Shown piece after piece: positions 33,701 through 37,000 of a DNA stretch of 64,000 bases (position 1 is its first letter; each line of letters begins with the position of its first letter). The notes below the pieces were generated by a model that saw only the letters and a list, made by a program, of their open reading frames with translations, searched no databases and was not told the DNA's origin. Source of the DNA: Cohnella faecalis (lineage in GTDB: Bacteria > Bacillota > Bacilli > Paenibacillales > Paenibacillaceae); NCBI RefSeq assembly GCF_003570905.1, contig NZ_QXJM01000017.1, forward strand, positions 1 through 64,000. The letters are read 5' to 3'. Position numbers and translations under genes: made by a program.

Positions 33701-34050
33701 TTAGCAATAAGGTCTTTCTCTTTGAAGTGGCTAAATAATTTATCTTGTTCTAAAACTCCTAGAGCTGAAATATCTTCAAAAAATACTTTGGTTGGACGTT
33801 CTTCGATTACGATTTGTAATAATTTATTGTCCTTGTTTTGATTATTGAAAATGGTACGAAAAATCTGATGTCTTTCAATTATCTTATTTACACTCTTCTC
33901 GAATAAATCGACGTCGAAATCTCCTTTAAACTCCATAAACATTTGCGATCTATATGAATTTGAATCTTGATTAATAAAACTGTGAAAAAACATTCCCTGT
34001 TGCAAGGGACTTAAAGGATATATATCTTCTATTTCAATATTAGTGCTCAT
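1..34050 (-). CDS. NRPS gene D, modules 5 to 14 (whole gene, split by frameshifts, 3' end outside window)
   Basis: From an ATG at 34050 (upstream GAGGGGA) to the window edge the minus strand reads as one continuous assembly line, cut into pieces by frameshifts. Order: M5 C-A-T-E, M6 C-A-T-E, M7 C-A-T, M8 C-A-T, M9 C-A-T, M10 C-A-T-E, M11 C-A-T-E, M12 C-A-T, M13 C-A-T, M14 C (cut). Specificity codes by eye: M5 and M9 DAWWLTTVI (unassigned), M6, M8 and M13 DGTCTAEVV (close to the Tyr code DGTITAEVA), M7 and M12 DFWNIGMVH (Thr), M10 DPENIGHID (unassigned, Glu at position 239 suggests a basic residue), M11 DGFFFGVVF (close to the Ile code DGFFLGVVY). Carrier domains before an E domain read GGDS and those before a C domain read GGHS, as the families require. 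The frameshifts lie mainly in homopolymers and disappear on comparison with sister modules, so I infer one gene. It starts 27 bases after gene C. Individual readable segments follow. Confidence 0.8.
768..1211 (-). CDS. NRPS segment: A13, C-terminal third
   Basis: The segment carries [31 protein letters not shown], the lysine-bearing [11 protein letters not shown] region and the start of the A10 region. At least four single-base losses lie here (near 1151, 1169, 768 and 780) compared with 19.11-19.55 kb. The short frame 898-1302 holds the EYGPTENSV motif of the same domain. Confidence 0.7.
   Translation of the reverse strand: MRTRKCISWMRRTVIATIGVPGELCISGAGLARGYLNQPELTAEKFVANPFAPGERMYRTGDLARWLPDGNIEYLGRIDEQVKVRGHRIELGEVESALRSHESVKEATVIARKDEEGSAYLCAYFVANGNLGAAELRKHLLEMLPNT
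1299..2090 (-). CDS. NRPS segment: A13 (tyrosine-like), N-terminal two thirds
   Basis: This piece covers the A domain from [12 protein letters not shown] through TSGSTG (near 1.69 kb), FDGFVTSFF and ICVPSLFQ to [13 protein letters not shown], matching the Tyr-like cassette of modules 6 and 8. The frame is lost near 1325, where TTTT has become TTT. In module 6 the same place reads [22 protein letters not shown]. Confidence 0.78.
   Translation of the reverse strand: MESESLTYAELNGRANQLARVLRGKGVGADRIVGILAERSLEMIVGILGILKAGGAYLPIDPDYPAERIGYMLEDSGADILLTQKRLQGQTMGFAGEVLHVDDERLYALDNTDLDHTGSSKDLAYVIYTSGSTGKPKGVMIEQDGVINALLWRKQAYGFNETHSVLQLFSYSFDGFVTSFFTPILSGARAILLQDTRNPYAIVKAIATSKVSHFICVPSLFQAIQEYLSPQDAEHLQVITLAGEKADSGVIEKRLAGTDILNS
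2120..2983 (-). CDS. NRPS segment: C-terminal lobe of C13
   Basis: This 287-residue piece covers the second lobe of condensation domain 13 ([20 protein letters not shown] onward, [25 protein letters not shown]). It ends where CCCC has become CCC near 2143, so the linker motif HGLFEEQV reads as QGCLKNR. It is otherwise nearly identical to 20.46-21.33 kb. Confidence 0.78.
   Translation of the reverse strand: MQSEAMKRQETYWLETFSGELPVLEMPTDYPRPAVQSFKGDQIQFVLDGELSAGLNRIAAETGTTLYMVLLAGYSALLSKYTGQEDIVVGTPIAGRPHADVENIIGMFVNTLAMRSRPAGEKTFTAYLQEVKEVALQAYEHQEYPFEELVEKLNVRRDLSRNPIFDTMFSLQNMSEEETEIEEMRFSPYGFEHSASKFDMSLTAVETGSEIGLSLSYCTAIYTKETAERLGRHYVALLRDISSQTAKQLKAIELLSAEEKRQLLHAFNDTKASYPADQTIQGCLKNR
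2965..6606 (-). CDS. NRPS segment: module 12 (C-A[Thr]-T) and N-terminal half of C13
   Basis: This 1213-residue segment holds D-type condensation domain 12 (HHILMDGWC near residue 128), adenylation domain 12 (TSGSTG near 602, code DFWNIGMVH, Thr), carrier T12 (ELGGHS near 980) and L-type condensation domain 13 up to HHIISDGVS. The frame ends after a GGGG to GGG change near 3026. It is the clean counterpart of the indel-ridden module 7 at 21.3-25 kb and shows what that stretch should encode. Confidence 0.87.
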   Translation of the reverse strand: MLFHHVFDPGSHAYFEQTSFEIDGYLDVGLFEKSINTLIERYDIFRTVFHYGEGNRLLQMVLRERPIQIQLEDLAEYGIEEQNGVIEQFKQKDKAQGFDLSEGPLMRLALFRKGTAGYTMVWSFHHILMDGWCLSVVAKELFAIYQSLREQKPHGLGPVTPYSQYIKWLGKQDRAAASQYWEGYLEGYELSVTLPTLGNQQSEAYMLEKMSLTLEEDLTRRLTRTANEHQVTVNTWLQTIWGVLLQTYNGVDDAVFGSVVSGRPSEIAGIEQMIGLFINTIPVRIQSRPGMSFSDLVKQVQLLSLSSAQYDYYPLYEIQANSPLKQGLVNHVMVFENYPIEEAIEQSSGQSIGFAISNVETFEQTNYDFSILILPGKKMTIEFSYNAARIDRGMVARIRGHLQEVVAQLVETPHVHIDQLEIVTEEEKRQLLYEFNDTKASYPADQTIHGLFEEQVKKTPDHTAVVLESESLTYAELNGRANQLARVLRGKGVGADRIVGILAERSLEMIVGILGILKAGGAYLPIDPDYPAERIGYMLEDSGADILLTQKRLEAQTMGFAGEVLHVDDERLYALDDTNLEHTGSSKDLAYVIYTSGSTGKPKGVMIEHDNVVRLFFNDRTPFQFSYKDTWTLFHSFCFDFSVWEMYGAILYGGKLIVVPKEVSKNPREFLTLLRTEKVTVLNQTPTYFYQLVEEDRLQAEPLLLRMVIFGGEALKPSLLENWKSKYPNVELINMYGITETTVHVTYKQIKQTEIEGHISNVGQPLPTLHTYILGSDHKLRPVGVPGELCISGAGLARGYLNQPELTAEKFVANPFAPGERMYRTGDLARWLPDGNIEYLGRIDEQVKVRGHRIELGEVESALRSHESVKEATVIARKDEEGSAYLCAYFVANGNLGAAELRKRLSEMLPQYMIPSFFVRVEQMPLTPNGKLDRKALPSPEGTLERGTVYEAPRNALEETLANIWQGVLGVSAIGIADNFFELGGHSLKATTLVSRIHKELNVQVPLREVFQSPTIKELAQAIRGMEAHAYASIEPAPLREYYPVSSAQKRMYILSQLQGADESYNMPGAVMMEGKVDRERFERAFRQLIARHEALRTSFEWVEGEPAQRIHLEVDFEISYKKAEEGGLRQIAEFIRAFDLGQAPLLRVGLLELEPERQVLLYDMHHIISDGVSMDILVREFVGLYGGQTLPARGCNTKIMRYGSRRSCRAKR
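6641..8980 (-). CDS. NRPS segment: rest of A11, T11 and E11
   Basis: This 779-residue segment starts just before [11 protein letters not shown], giving the remaining A11 code (V, V, F). The whole code is DGFFFGVVF, close to the Ile signature DGFFLGVVY. The segment continues with A6-A10 motifs, carrier domain T11 (ELGGDS near 8.2 kb) and epimerization domain 11 ([10 protein letters not shown] near 7.65 kb, NYLGQFD). The frame slips near 6797 and again near 6632, both one-base losses compared with 11.14-11.34 kb. The active-site motif is intact, so residue 11 should be the D form. Confidence 0.84.
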   Translation of the reverse strand: MQYMGKNKIIHVYGPTESTVFATYYEVNEVAEEDVNVPIGRPIRNTMLYVLNKTNRLQPIGVPGELCISGAGLARGYLNQPELTAEKFVANPFAPGERMYRTGDLARWLPDGNIEYLGRIDEQVKIRGHRIELGEVESALRSHESVKEATVIARKDEEGSAYLCAYFVANGNLGAAELRKRLSEMLPQYMIPSFFVRVEQMPLTPNGKLDRKALPSPEGTLERGTVYEAPRNALEETLANIWQGVLGVSAIGIADNFFELGGDSIKAIQISARLHAHHLKMEIKDLFQHPTIGELSSCLRPVGRTIDQGLVEGEVELTPIQRWFFEQNFTDRQHCNQAVMLHRKDGFDERIVREVLAKLAEHHDGLRMVYHPGSEGYTQRNRGMEGEVFHLEVRDVTGDQQAEEEVIQACATEIQASMDLGKGPLLKAGLFKTAEGDHLLLAVHHLVVDGISWRIVLEDLNTGYRQAMNGEAIRFPTKTDSYQAWAKALQGYANSGQVLEEAEYWQAVERAEVKPLRKDSEVGAGLMKDGRHVSLTLTEEQTEKLLKQVNKVYNTEINDILLTALGLAIGEWNDSKQAAIELEGHGREEIGHEVDISRTVGWFTTQYPVILEMEQSRELSYQIKTVKEHLRRVPNKGIGYGLLKYGKAAAEGRTWKLKPEVSFNYLGQFDQDVETGLFAGSRYGAGGSVSPNVERTSTLSINGMVLGGHLQLTIDYNGKAYEADTIESWQPGTSVIWKPSSSIVRIEERRKKRQAIYCSTNCPSKRWIKSTRHSCMWAK
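8989..10434 (-). CDS. NRPS segment: rest of C11 and A11 (isoleucine-like), first part
   Basis: This segment holds the C-terminal lobe of condensation domain 11 and adenylation domain 11 up to the fourth core motif. FDGSVFDIY and VMFITTALF give the first four code positions D, G, F, F. The frame breaks near 9025, where TTTTT should be TTTTTT, turning KIFFGGERAS into an out-of-frame tail. TSGSTG lies near 9.34 kb. Unlike the other A domains it reads [11 protein letters not shown] after the loop instead of KPKGVMIEH, so the cassette junction here is slightly different. Confidence 0.82.
   Translation of the reverse strand: MAANDMGSTAANIQWRGRCVFGSVVSGRPSEIAGIEQMIGLFINTIPVRIQSRPGMSFSDLVKQVQLSSLSSAQYDYYPLYEIQASSPLEQGLVNHVMVFENYPIEEAIEQSSGQSIGFAISNVEAFEQTNYDFSILILPGKKMTIQFSYNAARIDRGMVARIRGHLQEVIGQVVETPHVHIDQLEIVTEEEKRQLLHEFNDTKASYPADQTIHGLFEEQVKKTPDHTAVVLESESLTYAELNGRANQLARVLRGKGVGADRIVGILAERSLEMIVGILGILKAGGAYLPIDPDYPAERIGYMLEDSGADILLTQKRLEAQTMGFAGEVLHVDDERLYALDDTNLEHTGSSKDLAYVIYTSGSTGKPKGSLTMHRSVVRVVRETNYIDISRNDIILQLSNYAFDGSVFDIYSSLLNGAQLVLTAKTNILDLDKLADVIERHGISVMFITTALFNVLVENEKDNLRNVRKIFLVENVRPFLM
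10320..18245 (-). CDS. NRPS segment: rest of C9, A9-T9, module 10 (C-A-T-E), most of C11
   Basis: This 2641-residue segment is free of frameshifts. After the C-terminal lobe of C9 it contains A9 (code DAWWLTTVI, the same core as module 5, TSGSTG near 16.93 kb), T9 (GGHS near 15.82 kb) and C10 (HHIISDGVS). A10 has code DPENIGHID ([36 protein letters not shown]). T10 (GGDS near 12.73 kb), E10 ([10 protein letters not shown] near 12.17 kb) and D-type C11 (HHILMDGWC) follow. No database signature I know matches DPENIGHID. Glu at position 239 also occurs in the ornithine code DMENLGLIN, so a cationic residue is a reasonable guess. The first 23 or so residues are out of frame, and the end near 10376 is CC to C. 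Confidence 0.88.
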   Translation of the reverse strand: MAAGVHAERSDETAGDVLAGDVLGELPVLEMPTDYPRPAVQSFKGDQIQFVLDGELSAGLNRIAAETGTTLYMVLLAGYSALLSKYTGQEDIVVGTPIAGRPHADVENIIGMFVNTLAMRSRPAGEKTFTAYLQEVKEVALQAYEHQEYPFEELVEKLNVRRDLSRNPIFDTMFSLQNMSEEETEIEEMRFSPYGFEHSASKFDMSLTAVETGREIGLSLSYCTAIYTKETAERLGRHYVALLRDISSQTEKQLKDLELLSAEEKRQLLHAFNDTKASYPADQTIHGLFEEQVKKTPDHTAVVLESESLTYAELNGRANQLARVLRGKGVGADRIVGILAERSLEMIVGILGILKAGGAYLPIDPDYPAERIGYMLEDSGADILLTQKRLEAQTMGFAGEVLHVDDERLYAGDNTDLDHTGSSKDLAYVIYTSGSTGRPKGVIVEHRSLVNLCEWHRNEFKITASDRSTQYAPSVFDASVWELFPYLISGSEVHLLDDVIRLDVNELNRYYHENDITITWMPPQVYEQFAALENRSLRILLTGADKVKGYQLNNYEVRNTYGPTESTVICTHYAISHNAANIPIGTPIANTKVHIVDAGGRLLQPIGIPGELCIAGAGLARGYLNQPELTAEKFVANPFAPGERMYRTGDLARWLPDGNIEYLGRIDEQVKIRGHRIELGEVESALRSHESVKEATVIARKDEEGSAYLCAYFVANGNLGAAELRKRLSEMLPQYMIPSFFVRVEQMPLTPNGKLDRKALPSPEGTLERGTVYEAPRNALEETLANIWQGVLGVSAIGITDNFFELGGHSLKATTLVSRIHKELNVQVPLREVFQSPTIKELAQAIRGMEAHAYASIEPAPLREYYPVSSAQKRMYILSQLQGADESYNMPGAVMMEGKVDRERFERAFRQLIARHEALRTSFEWVEGEPAQRIHPEVDFEISYKKAEEDGLRQIAEFIRAFDLGQAPLLRVGLLELEPERHVLLYDMHHIISDGVSMDILVREFVGLYEGQTLPAPRLQYKDYAVWQQAFMQSEAMKRQETYWLETFSGELPVLEMPTDYPRPAVQSFKGDQIQFVLDGELSAGLSRIAAETGTTLYMVLLAGYSVLLSKYTGQEDIVVGTPIAGRPHADVENIIGMFVNTLAMRSRPAGEKTFTAYLQEVKEVALQAYEHQEYPFEELVEKLNVRRDLSRNPIFDTMFSLQNMSEEETEIEEMRFSPYGFEHSASKFDMSLTAVETGREIGLSLSYCTAIYTKETAERLGRHYVALLRDISSQTEKQLKDIELLSAEEKRQLLNEFNDTKATYPADQTIHGLFEEQVKKTPDHTAVVLESESLTYAELNGRANQLARVLRGKGVGADRIVGILAERSLEMIVGILGILKAGGAYLPIDPDYPAERIGYMLEDSGADILLTQKRLEAQTMGFAGEVLHVDDERLYALDDTDLAHTGSSKDLAYVIYTSGSTGKPKGVMIEHKNVVNVVSWFHAQYELSLNPNIVLMTEYTFDPSVEQIFGTLLHGAKLHCIRKETLLNKYKFVQYVKENQIHIINGTPSLLHELLGDQQKIESLRVLISGGERLDDQQKEKFLKQGYVLHNHYGPTETTIDVIVGECTESERVRLGKPIKNTKVYICNNQGLLQPIGVPGELCISGAGLARGYLNQPELTAEKFVANPFAPGERMYRTGDLARWLPDGNIEYLGRIDEQVKIRGHRIELGEVESALRSHESVKEATVIARKDEEGSAYLCAYFVANGNLGAAELRKHLLEMLPQYMIPSFFVRVEQMPLTPNGKLDRKALPSPEGTLERGTVYEAPRNALEETLANIWQGVLGVSAIGIADNFFELGGDSIKAIQISARLHAHHLKMEIKDLFQYPTIGELSSCLRPVGRTIDQGLVEGEVELTPIQRWFFEQNFTDRQHCNQAVMLHRKDGFDERIVREVLAKLAEHHDGLRMVYHPGSEGYTQRNRGMEGEVFHLEVRDVTGDQQAEEEVIQACATEIQASMDLGKGPLLKAGLFKTAEGDHLLLAVHHLVVDGISWRIVLEDLNTGYRQAMNGEAIRFPAKTDSYQAWAKALQGYANSGQVLEEAEYWQAVERVEVKPLRKDSEVGAGLMKDGRHVSLTLTEEQTEKLLKQVNKAYNTEINDILLTALGLAIGEWNDSKQAAIELEGHGREEIGHEVDISRTVGWFTTQYPVILEMEQSRELSYQIKTVKEHLRRIPNKGIGYGLLKYGKAAAEGRTWKLKPEVSFNYLGQFDQDVETGLFAGSRYGAGGSVSPNVERTSTLSINGMVLGGHLQLAIDYNGKAYEADTIEELAAGYKRHLETIIEHCANRRETEKTPSDLLFNELSIEALDQIHEAFMHVGKVDNIYPLAPLQQGMLFHHVFDPGSHAYFEQTSFEIDGYLDVGLFEKSINTLIERYDIFRTVFHYGEGNRLLQMVLRERPIQIQLEDLAEYGIEEQNGVIEQFKQKDKAQGFDLSEGPLMRLALFRKGTAGYTMVWSFHHILMDGWCLSVVAKELFAIYQSLREQKPHGLGPVTPYSQYIKWLGKQDRAAASQYWEGYLEGYELSVTLPTLGNQQSEAYMLEKMSLTLEEDLTRRLTRTANEHQVTVNTWLQTIWGVLLQTYNGVDDAYSARSYRAVLPRLRALSK
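18065..19651 (-). CDS. NRPS segment: C-terminal part of A8, T8 and N-terminal half of C9
   Basis: It starts inside A8 just before the EYGPTENSV motif, giving the second half of the Tyr-like code (E, V, V). A8 motifs YRTGDLARW and [10 protein letters not shown] follow, then carrier domain T8 (ELGGHS near 18.9 kb) and condensation domain 9 with HHIISDGVS. The exit frameshift near 18174 is CCCCC to CCCC. The apparent ATG at 19651 is an internal methionine, not a gene start. With the previous segment it forms one complete C-A-T module that is nearly identical to module 13. Confidence 0.82.
   Translation of the reverse strand: MNEYGPTENSVVTSYLRHVERALKLTIGSPIANTKVHIVDAGGRLLQPIGVPGELCISGAGLARGYLNQPELTAEKFVANPFAPGERMYRTGDLARWLPDGNIEYLGRIDEQVKVRGHRIELGEVESALRSHESVKEATVIARKDEEGSAYLCAYFVANGNLGAAELRKHLLEMLPQYMIPSFFVRVEQMPLTPNGKLDRKALPSPEGTLERGTVYEAPRNALEETLANIWQGVLGVSAIGITDNFFELGGHSLKATTLVSRIHKELNVQVPLREVFQSPTIKELAQAIRGMEAHAYASIEPAPLREYYPVSSAQKRMYILSQLQGAEQSYNMPGAVMMEGKVDRERFERAFRQLIARHEALRTSFEWVEGEPAQRIHLEVDFEISYKKAEEDGLRQIAEFIRAFDLGQAPLLRVGLLELEPERQVLLYDMHHIISDGVSMDILVREFVGLYGGQTLPAPRLQYKDYAVWQQAFMQSEAMKRQETYWLETFSGNCRYWRCRRIIRDRRFKASKGIKSNLCWTGSCRQD
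19739..21511 (-). CDS. NRPS segment: rest of C8 and A8 (tyrosine-like)
   Basis: This 590-residue open segment holds the HHIISDGVS catalytic motif of L-type condensation domain 8 near its start. The C-terminal lobe of that domain, the linker and most of adenylation domain 8 follow. Specificity residues from FDGFVTSFF and ICVPSLFQ give DGT-C, matching modules 6 and 13. The frame fails near 19745, where the sister copies read TCTTGTGGCG and this copy has lost two bases. Nucleotide identity with 1299-2983 (module 13) is close to complete. Confidence 0.82.
   Translation of the reverse strand: MGLLELEPERQVLLYDMHHIISDGVSMDILVREFVGLYGGQTLPAPRLQYKDYAVWQQAFMQSEAMKRQETYWLETFSGELPVLEMPTDYPRPAVQSFKGDQIQFVLDGELSAGLNRIAAETGTTLYMVLLAGYSALLSKYTGQEDIVVGTPIAGRPHADVENIIGMFVNTLAMRSRPAGEKTFTAYLQEVKEVALQAYEHQEYPFEELVEKLNVRRDLSRNPIFDTMFSLQNMSEEETEIEEMRFSPYGFEHSASKFDMSLTAVETGREIGLSLSYCTAIYTKETAERLGRHYVALLRDISSQTAKQLKAIELLSAEEKRQLLHAFNDTKASYPADQTIQGLFEEQVKKTPDHTAVVLESESLTYAELNGRANQLARVLRGKGVGADRIVGILAERSLEMIVGILGILKAGGAYLPIDPDYPAERIGYMLEDSGADILLTQKRLQGQTMGFAGEVLHVDDERLYALDNTDLDHTGSSKDLAYVIYTSGSTGKPKGVMIEQDGVINALLWRKQAYGFNETHSVLQLFSYSFDGFVTSFFTPILSGARAILLQDTRNPYAIVKAIATSKVSHFICVPSLFQAIQEYLSHRC
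21313..23019 (-). CDS. NRPS segment: A7 (threonine), T7 and N-terminal half of C8
   Basis: The segment contains the specificity half of adenylation domain 7. The code is DFWNIGMVH (FDFSVWEMY just upstream, [30 protein letters not shown]), which is the classical Thr signature. A7 is followed by the A6-A10 motifs ([22 protein letters not shown]), carrier domain T7 (ELGGHS near 22.0 kb), and the first part of an L-type condensation domain. The entry frameshift near 23033 is a lost A in AAAAA, and the exit near 21520 is GGGG to GGG. The segment is almost the same as 2965-4680, the Thr module 12. The first 20 or so residues of the frame lie next to the frameshift and are not a true start. Confidence 0.82.
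   Translation of the reverse strand: MYGAILYGGKLIVVPKEVSKNPREFLTLLRTEKVTVLNQTPTYFYQLVEEDRLQAEPLLLRMVIFGGEALKPSLLENWKSKYPNVELINMYGITETTVHVTYKQIKQTEIEGHISNVGQPLPTLHTYILGSDHKLRPVGVPGELCISGAGLARGYLNQPELTAEKFVANPFAPGERMYRTGDLARWLPDGNIEYLGRIDEQVKVRGHRIELGEVESALRSHESVKEATVIARKDEEGSAYLCAYFVANGNLGAAELRKRLSEMLPQYMIPSFFVRVEQMPLTPNGKLDRKALPSPEGTLERGTVYEAPRNALEETLANIWQGVLGVSAIGIADNFFELGGHSLKATTLVSRIHKELNVQVPLREVFQSPTIKELAQAIRGMEAHAYASIEPAPLREYYPVSSAQKRMYILSQLQGADESYNMPGAVMMEGKVDRERFERAFRQLIARHEALRTSFEWVEGEPAQRIHLEVDFEISYKKAEEGGLRQIAEFIRAFDLGQAPCCGWGCWSWSRSARCCCTICTILFPTGCPWTFSYGSLSGCMGVKRCLPRGCNTKIMRYGSRRSCRAKR
23177..23833 (-). CDS. NRPS segment: end of C7 and N-terminal part of A7
   Basis: This 218-residue piece covers the last part of condensation domain 7 ([11 protein letters not shown]), the linker, and the start of adenylation domain 7 ([17 protein letters not shown] and the core [15 protein letters not shown]). 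The frame ends where GATTGG has become GATGG near 23218, just before the TSGSTG loop. The sequence is essentially identical to the N-terminal half of the other A domains in modules 5-13. It joins by frameshift to the Thr specificity core that follows. Confidence 0.75.
   Translation of the reverse strand: MPGKKMTIEFSYNAARIDRGMVARIRGHLQEVVAQLVETPHVHIDQLEIVTEEEKRQLLYEFNDTKASYPADQTIHGLFEEQVKKTPDHTAVVLESESLTYAELNGRANQLARVLRGKGVGADRIVGILAERSLEMIVGILGILKAGGAYLPIDPDYPAERIGYMLEDSGADILLTQKRLEAQTMGFAGEVLHVDDERLYALDDTILSIRAVPKIWRM
23834..26055 (-). pseudogene. NRPS segment with dense indels: rest of E6 and most of C7
   Basis: By comparison with 5.48-7.7 kb and 28.4-30.6 kb this stretch should encode most of epimerization domain 6 and the D-type condensation domain of module 7. 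It is littered with single-base insertions and deletions, worst between 23.83 and 24.99 kb, where a change occurs every few tens of bases. Only short frame pieces remain (for example 25102-25416, which matches the E-domain piece reading [16 protein letters not shown]). No other part of the window looks like this, and the sister copies of the same block are clean. I infer low consensus quality in a collapsed or poorly covered repeat rather than biological decay, because the flanking parts of the same gene remain intact. If the damage is real, the assembly line would be broken after module 6. Confidence 0.75.
26056..34050 (-). CDS. NRPS segment: module 5 (C-A-T-E) and module 6 (C-A-T-E, E cut)
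   Basis: This is the longest intact segment of gene D, 2664 residues. C5 covers about 1-430 with an intact HHILLDGWS near 147. A5 has TSGSTG near 620 and code DAWWLTTVI. T5 is near 990 (ELGGDS). E5 covers about 1010-1500 with [10 protein letters not shown] near 1172. C6 has [10 protein letters not shown]6 has TSGSTG near 2120 and code DGTCTAEVV, Tyr-like. T6 is near 2500, followed by the first part of E6. The frame ends early at 26056 because a GGG run has become GG near 26065, which truncates E6. Both E domains keep the catalytic HHxxxDG motif, so residues 5 and 6 should be D-configured. The first 160 or so residues of C5 differ from all other C domains of the gene (junction near 33.55 kb), whereas the rest is nearly identical to the downstream modules. 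Confidence 0.92.
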   Translation of the reverse strand: MSTNIEIEDIYPLSPLQQGMFFHSFINQDSNSYRSQMFMEFKGDFDVDLFEKSVNKIIERHQIFRTIFNNQNKDNKLLQIVIEERPTKVFFEDISALGVLEQDKLFSHFKEKDLIAKFDLFKDHLVRFYLFKTGDQSFRSIWSFHHILLDGWSVSTVASELIAIYQSLRVQKPHGLGPVTPYSQYIKWLGKQDRAAASQYWEGYLEGYELSVTLPTLGNQQSEAYMLEKMSLTLEEDLTRRLTRTANEHQVTVNTWLQTIWGVLLQTYNGVDDAVFGSVVSGRPSEIAGIEQMIGLFINTIPVRIQSRPGMTFSDLVKQVQRSSLSSAEYDYYPLYEIQASSPLKQGLVNHVMVFENYPIGEAIEQSSGQSIGFAISNVETFEQTNYDFSIMILPGKKMTIEFSYNAARIDRGMVARIRGHLQEVIGQVVETPHVGIDQLEIVTEEEKRQLLHAFNDTKASYPADQTIHGLFEEQVKKTPDHTAVVLESESLTYAELNGRANQLARVLRGKGVGADRIVGILAERSLEMIVGILGILKAGGAYLPIDPDYPAERIGYMLEDSGADILLTQKRLQGQTIGFAGEVLPVDDERLYALDDTDLDHTGSSKDLAYVIYTSGSTGKPKGVIVEHRSLVNLCEWHRNEFKITASDRSTQYAPSVFDASVWELFPYLISGSEVHLLDDVIRLDVNELNRYYHENDITITWMPPQVYEQFAALENRSLRILLTGADKVKGYQLNNYEVRNTYGPTESTVICTHYAISHNAANIPIGTPIANTKVHIVDAGGRLLQPIGIPGELCISGAGLARGYLNQPELTAEKFVANPFAPGERMYRTGDLARWLPDGNIEYLGRIDEQVKIRGHRIELGEVESALRSHESVKEATVIARKDEEGSAYLCAYFVANGNLGAAELRKHLSEMLPQYMIPSFFVRVEQMPLTPNGKLDRKALPSPEGTLERGTVYEAPRNALEETLANIWQGVLGVSAIGIADNFFELGGDSIKAIQISARLHAHHLKMEIKDLFQHPTIGELSSCLRPVGRTIDQGLVEGEVELTPIQRWFFEQNFTDRQHCNQAVMLHRKDGFDERIVREVLAKLAEHHDGLRMVYHPGSEGYTQRNRGMEGEVFHLEVRDVTGDQQAEEEVIQACATEIQASMDLGKGPLLKAGLFKTAEGDHLLLAVHHLVVDGISWRIVLEDLNTGYRQAMNGEAIRFPAKTDSYQAWAKALQGYANSGQVLEEAEYWQAVERVEVKPLRKDSEVGAGLMKDGRHVSLTLTEEQTEKLLKQVNKAYNTEINDILLTALGLAIGEWNDSKQAAIELEGHGREEIGHEVDISRTVGWFTTQYPVILEMEQSRELSYQIKTVKEHLRRIPNKGIGYGVLKYGKAAAEGRTWKLKPEVSFNYLGQFDQDVETGLFAGSRYGAGSSVSPNGERTSTLSINGMVLGGQLQLTIDYNGKAYEADTIEKLAAGYKRHLEAIIEHCADRRETEKTPSDLLFNELSIEALDQIHEAFMHVGKVDNIYPLAPLQQGMLFHHVFDPGSHAYFEQTSFEIDGYLDVGLFEKSINTLIERYDIFRTVFHYGEGNRLLQMVLRERPIQIQLADLAEYGIEEQNGVIEQFKQKDKAQGFDLSEGPLMRLALFRKGTAGYTMVWSFHHILMDGWCLSVVAKELFAIYQSLREQKPHGLGPVTPYSQYIKWLGKQDRAAASQYWEGYLEGYELSVTLPTLGNQQSEAYMLEKMSLTLEEDLTRRLTRTANEHQVTVNTWLQTIWGVLLQTYNGVDDAVFGSVVSGRPSEIAGIEQMIGLFINTIPVRIQSRPGMTFSDLVKQVQRSSLSSAEYDYYPLYEIQASSPLKQGLVNHVMVFENYPIGEAIEQSSGQSIGFAISNVETFEQTNYDFSIMILPGKKMTIEFSYNAARIDRGMVARIRGHLQEVIGQVVETPHVGIDQLEIVTEEEKRQLLHAFNDTKASYPADQTIHGLFEEQVKKTPDHTAVVLESESLTYAELNGRANQLARVLRGKGVGADRIVGILAERSLEMIVGILGILKAGGAYLPIDPDYPAERIGYMLEDSGADILLTQKRLEAQTMGFAGEVLHVDDERLYALDDTDLAHTGSSKDLAYVIYTSGSTGKPKGVMIEQDGVINALLWRKQAYGFNETHSVLQLFSYSFDGFVTSFFTPILSGARAILLQDTRNPYAIVKAIATSKVSHFICVPSLFQAIQEYLSPQDAEHLQVITLAGEKADSGVIEKTVGRYGHIEIVNEYGPTENSVVTSYLRHVERALKLTIGSPIANTKVHIVDAGGRLLQPIGVPGELCISGAGLARGYLNQPELTAEKFVANPFAPGERMYRTGDLARWLPDGNIEYLGRIDEQVKVRGHRIELGEVESALRSHESVKEATVIARKDEEGSAYLCAYFVANGNLGAAELRKRLSEMLPQYMIPSFFVRVEQMPLTPNGKLDRKALPSPEGTLERGTVYEAPRNALEETLANIWQGVLGVSAIGIADNFFELGGDSIKAIQISARLHAHHLKMEIKDLFQHPTIGELSSCLRPVGRTIDQGLVEGEVELTPIQRWFFEQNFTDRQHCNQAVMLHRKDGFDERIVREVLAKLAEHHDGLRMVYHPGSEGYTQRNRGMEGEVFHLEVRDVTGDQQAEEEVIQACATEIQASMDLGKGRC
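28000..33550 (-). repeat. Direct repeat with 4.5-kb period, modules 5 and 6
   Basis: The C domain and N-terminal A half of module 6 (about 28.0-29.05 kb) recur about 4503 bases further on in module 5 (about 32.5-33.55 kb). Shared minor variants, such as the CATGATACT in the C domain, are absent from modules 7-13. Modules 5 and 6 thus look like the most recent tandem duplication. Confidence 0.7.
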
Positions 34051-34077
34051 TCGGATTCTATCCCCTCGACATCGGAA

Positions 34078-37000
34078 TCACTTTTTTAATAGGGAAACAA
34101 TTGATTTTTTTAAATCTTCCATTTCATCCAAAGATATACTGTTGAATGATAAGTCACTTGGTGTTTTTTCCTTATTCTCTACGCTCAAACAATGCTCTAT
34201 CATACTTTGTATATGATGCATGTACCTAACCGTAAAATTGCTGATTGTTACTTTAGAAAATACATTCCTATTGTAAGTTGCCGTCATTCGCAACCGCCCG
34301 TCCAAAACCACACCATGCATATGAATAATTACTTTTCCTTCGATGTTCTCATTCGTAGACAGGCCGATATCAAAAGAGGACGTAGTAAAATGTTCTGTTT
34401 GATTCTCTTGATCAAAATGTACCAGCCTTTGATAGCCAATTTCAGGTCTAATCGTATCCGTCAATGGTGTTGCAAGACTAGGCGTATGCGAGTACCTTAA
34501 TGCCCCATAACCGATTCCCTCATTCGGTATGTGGCGAAGTTGCTCTTTTACCGATTTGATGACGTAAGATAGGCCTTTGCTAGGATCGGTCTCTAAAATG
34601 ATGGGGAATCGATTGGTAAACCATCCCATCGTACGTCTAAGATCTATTTGATCTTTAAAAGAGGATCTCCCATAACCATCCAGTTCGATAACCACATGAT
34701 TACTGTCATTCCATTCATAGATCGCCGTTCCCAATGCCGCTAACAAGATATCATTAGGGTCTGTATTAAATGCATAATGTGTGTTTTTTAGCAGTTCTTC
34801 CGTCTCCTGGTCTGTCAGATCAAAAGATTCGTATCCAATGTCTATGTACGAACTTCCTTCGTTCTCATAGTCTTTGGGCAATTGCTTCAATTCAATTTGT
34901 CCATTATTTTGCCAATACAAAATATCATTCAAAATCTGCTCGCTGTTCGTATAATCTTGCAATAATCTCGCCCAACTTCGATAAGAATCAGTTTTTGCTG
35001 GGAGCTGTATCTTCTCATTGTTCAAAATTTGGTCGTAACTCATGTTCAAGTCTTCTAGCAGGATTCGCCACGATTCTCCGTCGATCACCAAACGAGAAAC
35101 AACAAGTAACAAGTAATCGCCTTGACCAGTTTTAAACAATCCGCCTTTCAATAATGGACCTTCACTTAGATCTAGACTTTCTTCGATTTCATCGATCCGA
35201 GCTTTAATAACTTCATGTATCCGCTCTCCCTGTGATTCTTCGTAGACTTTAAGCTGGAACAACTCTCCTTCCAGTCCTCTGATCCACGAATCGAATTCTC
35301 CACTTGTATTGCTAAAAATCGTTCTTAATACGTCATGGTGAGTCACGATTTGCCCAAGAACCTCTCGGACCGCTACCTCATCAATTCCCTCTGATCGAAA
35401 TAGGATGATTGATTGCGTAGTGGGGTGCTTCTCTATTAATTGATATTCAAAAAACCGACGTTGGTTCGGTGTGAGTCCCACATGACCTTGTACTACTTCT
35501 TGATTAATCATGATAGGATTCTGATAAATATAGGAGCTCAACTCACCAATACACAGATGATGGAATAGGTCTTTGACCTCCATTTTTATTTGATAATTTT
35601 GCATGCGTGTGGAGATCCGTATCGCACTAATAGAATCCCCACCCAGCTCGAAGAAGTTATCCCAGATCCCTACGCGCTGAACACCTAAAACTTCCTTCCA
35701 AATATTTACCAAAATTTCCTCAAGCTTATTTCTCGGCGCCTCATACGCTACTTCGGTTTTAATATTTCCAGGCAGCAGCGGCAATGCCTTTCGATCCAAC
35801 TTACCGTTGGATGTCAATGGCATCCGCTCCATTTGCACAAAAAAGGATGGTATCATATAAACTGGTAAAATCCTCGTTAAATAACTTCTCAATATTTTTG
35901 CACTCAATTGCTCATCAGCAATGAAATAGGCACATAAAATTTTTTTTCCTTCAGCATCCTCGCGAGCAATAACCGAAACTTCCTCGATTGCGTCGTGTGC
36001 AATGAGCGCTGATTCCACTTCACCCAATTCGATACGATAACCGCGAATTTTCACTTGATCATCGACACGACCCAAAAATTCGATGTTCCCGTCTGGCAGC
36101 CAACGCGCTAAATCTCCCGTCTTATATATTCGCTCACCATGATTAAATGGATGGGCAACAAATCTTTCCGCTGTCAATTCCGGCCGGTTCAAGTACCCCC
36201 GCGATAAACCCAAACCAGAAATACATAGTTCTCCTTTAATCCCTATCGGTTGCAATAATTGTTCTGAATTTAAAATATAAATTTGTGTGTTATTTATTGG
36301 CTTTCCAATGGTTATTGATGACGAGCTATTTATCTCCGCAACAGTTGACCATACTGTCGTTTCTGTAGGACCATACATATTAAAGATAAGTAATTTGGGG
36401 AACGACAAAAGTCGTTCCCTAAGCGTTTCTGAAAAAGCCTCGCCGCCTACTAAAACCACTTTAAGATGGGATAGACATGCATCAGCATTGTTATGATTAA
36501 GCAGTAACTGTAATCGCGACGGAGTAGATTGCAGAATGTCCACATTGTGATTTGCAATCAAATTCAGAAGTTTTTCCGGATCATTTTGCTGATGCTCTCC
36601 AGCGATCACGACCTTTAACCCTTGCGTCAATGGCAGCAATGTTTCAAGAACAAAGATATCAAAGGAAATTGTCGTCAATGTTATAACTGTATTGAAAGAT
36701 AAGAACGGAATTCTATCCAACATTCCATGGATAAAATTATGCACGGCCATATGCTCAATCATGACACCTTTGGGTTTCCCCGTTGAACCCGAAGTATAGA
36801 TGACATATATCAAATCTTCAGGATTACTCCTGTTTTCTAGATTCGATTGATCTTCGTCGTATACTCCCCCATCTTCCAGAAAAACGATTTCTCCCATGAA
36901 TCCATCTTGCATGTCTATTAGCTGTTTCTGTGTGATCAACAGACCACTGCAACTGTCGCTCAACATATATTCAATTCGATCGAGCGGGTATTCCGGATCG

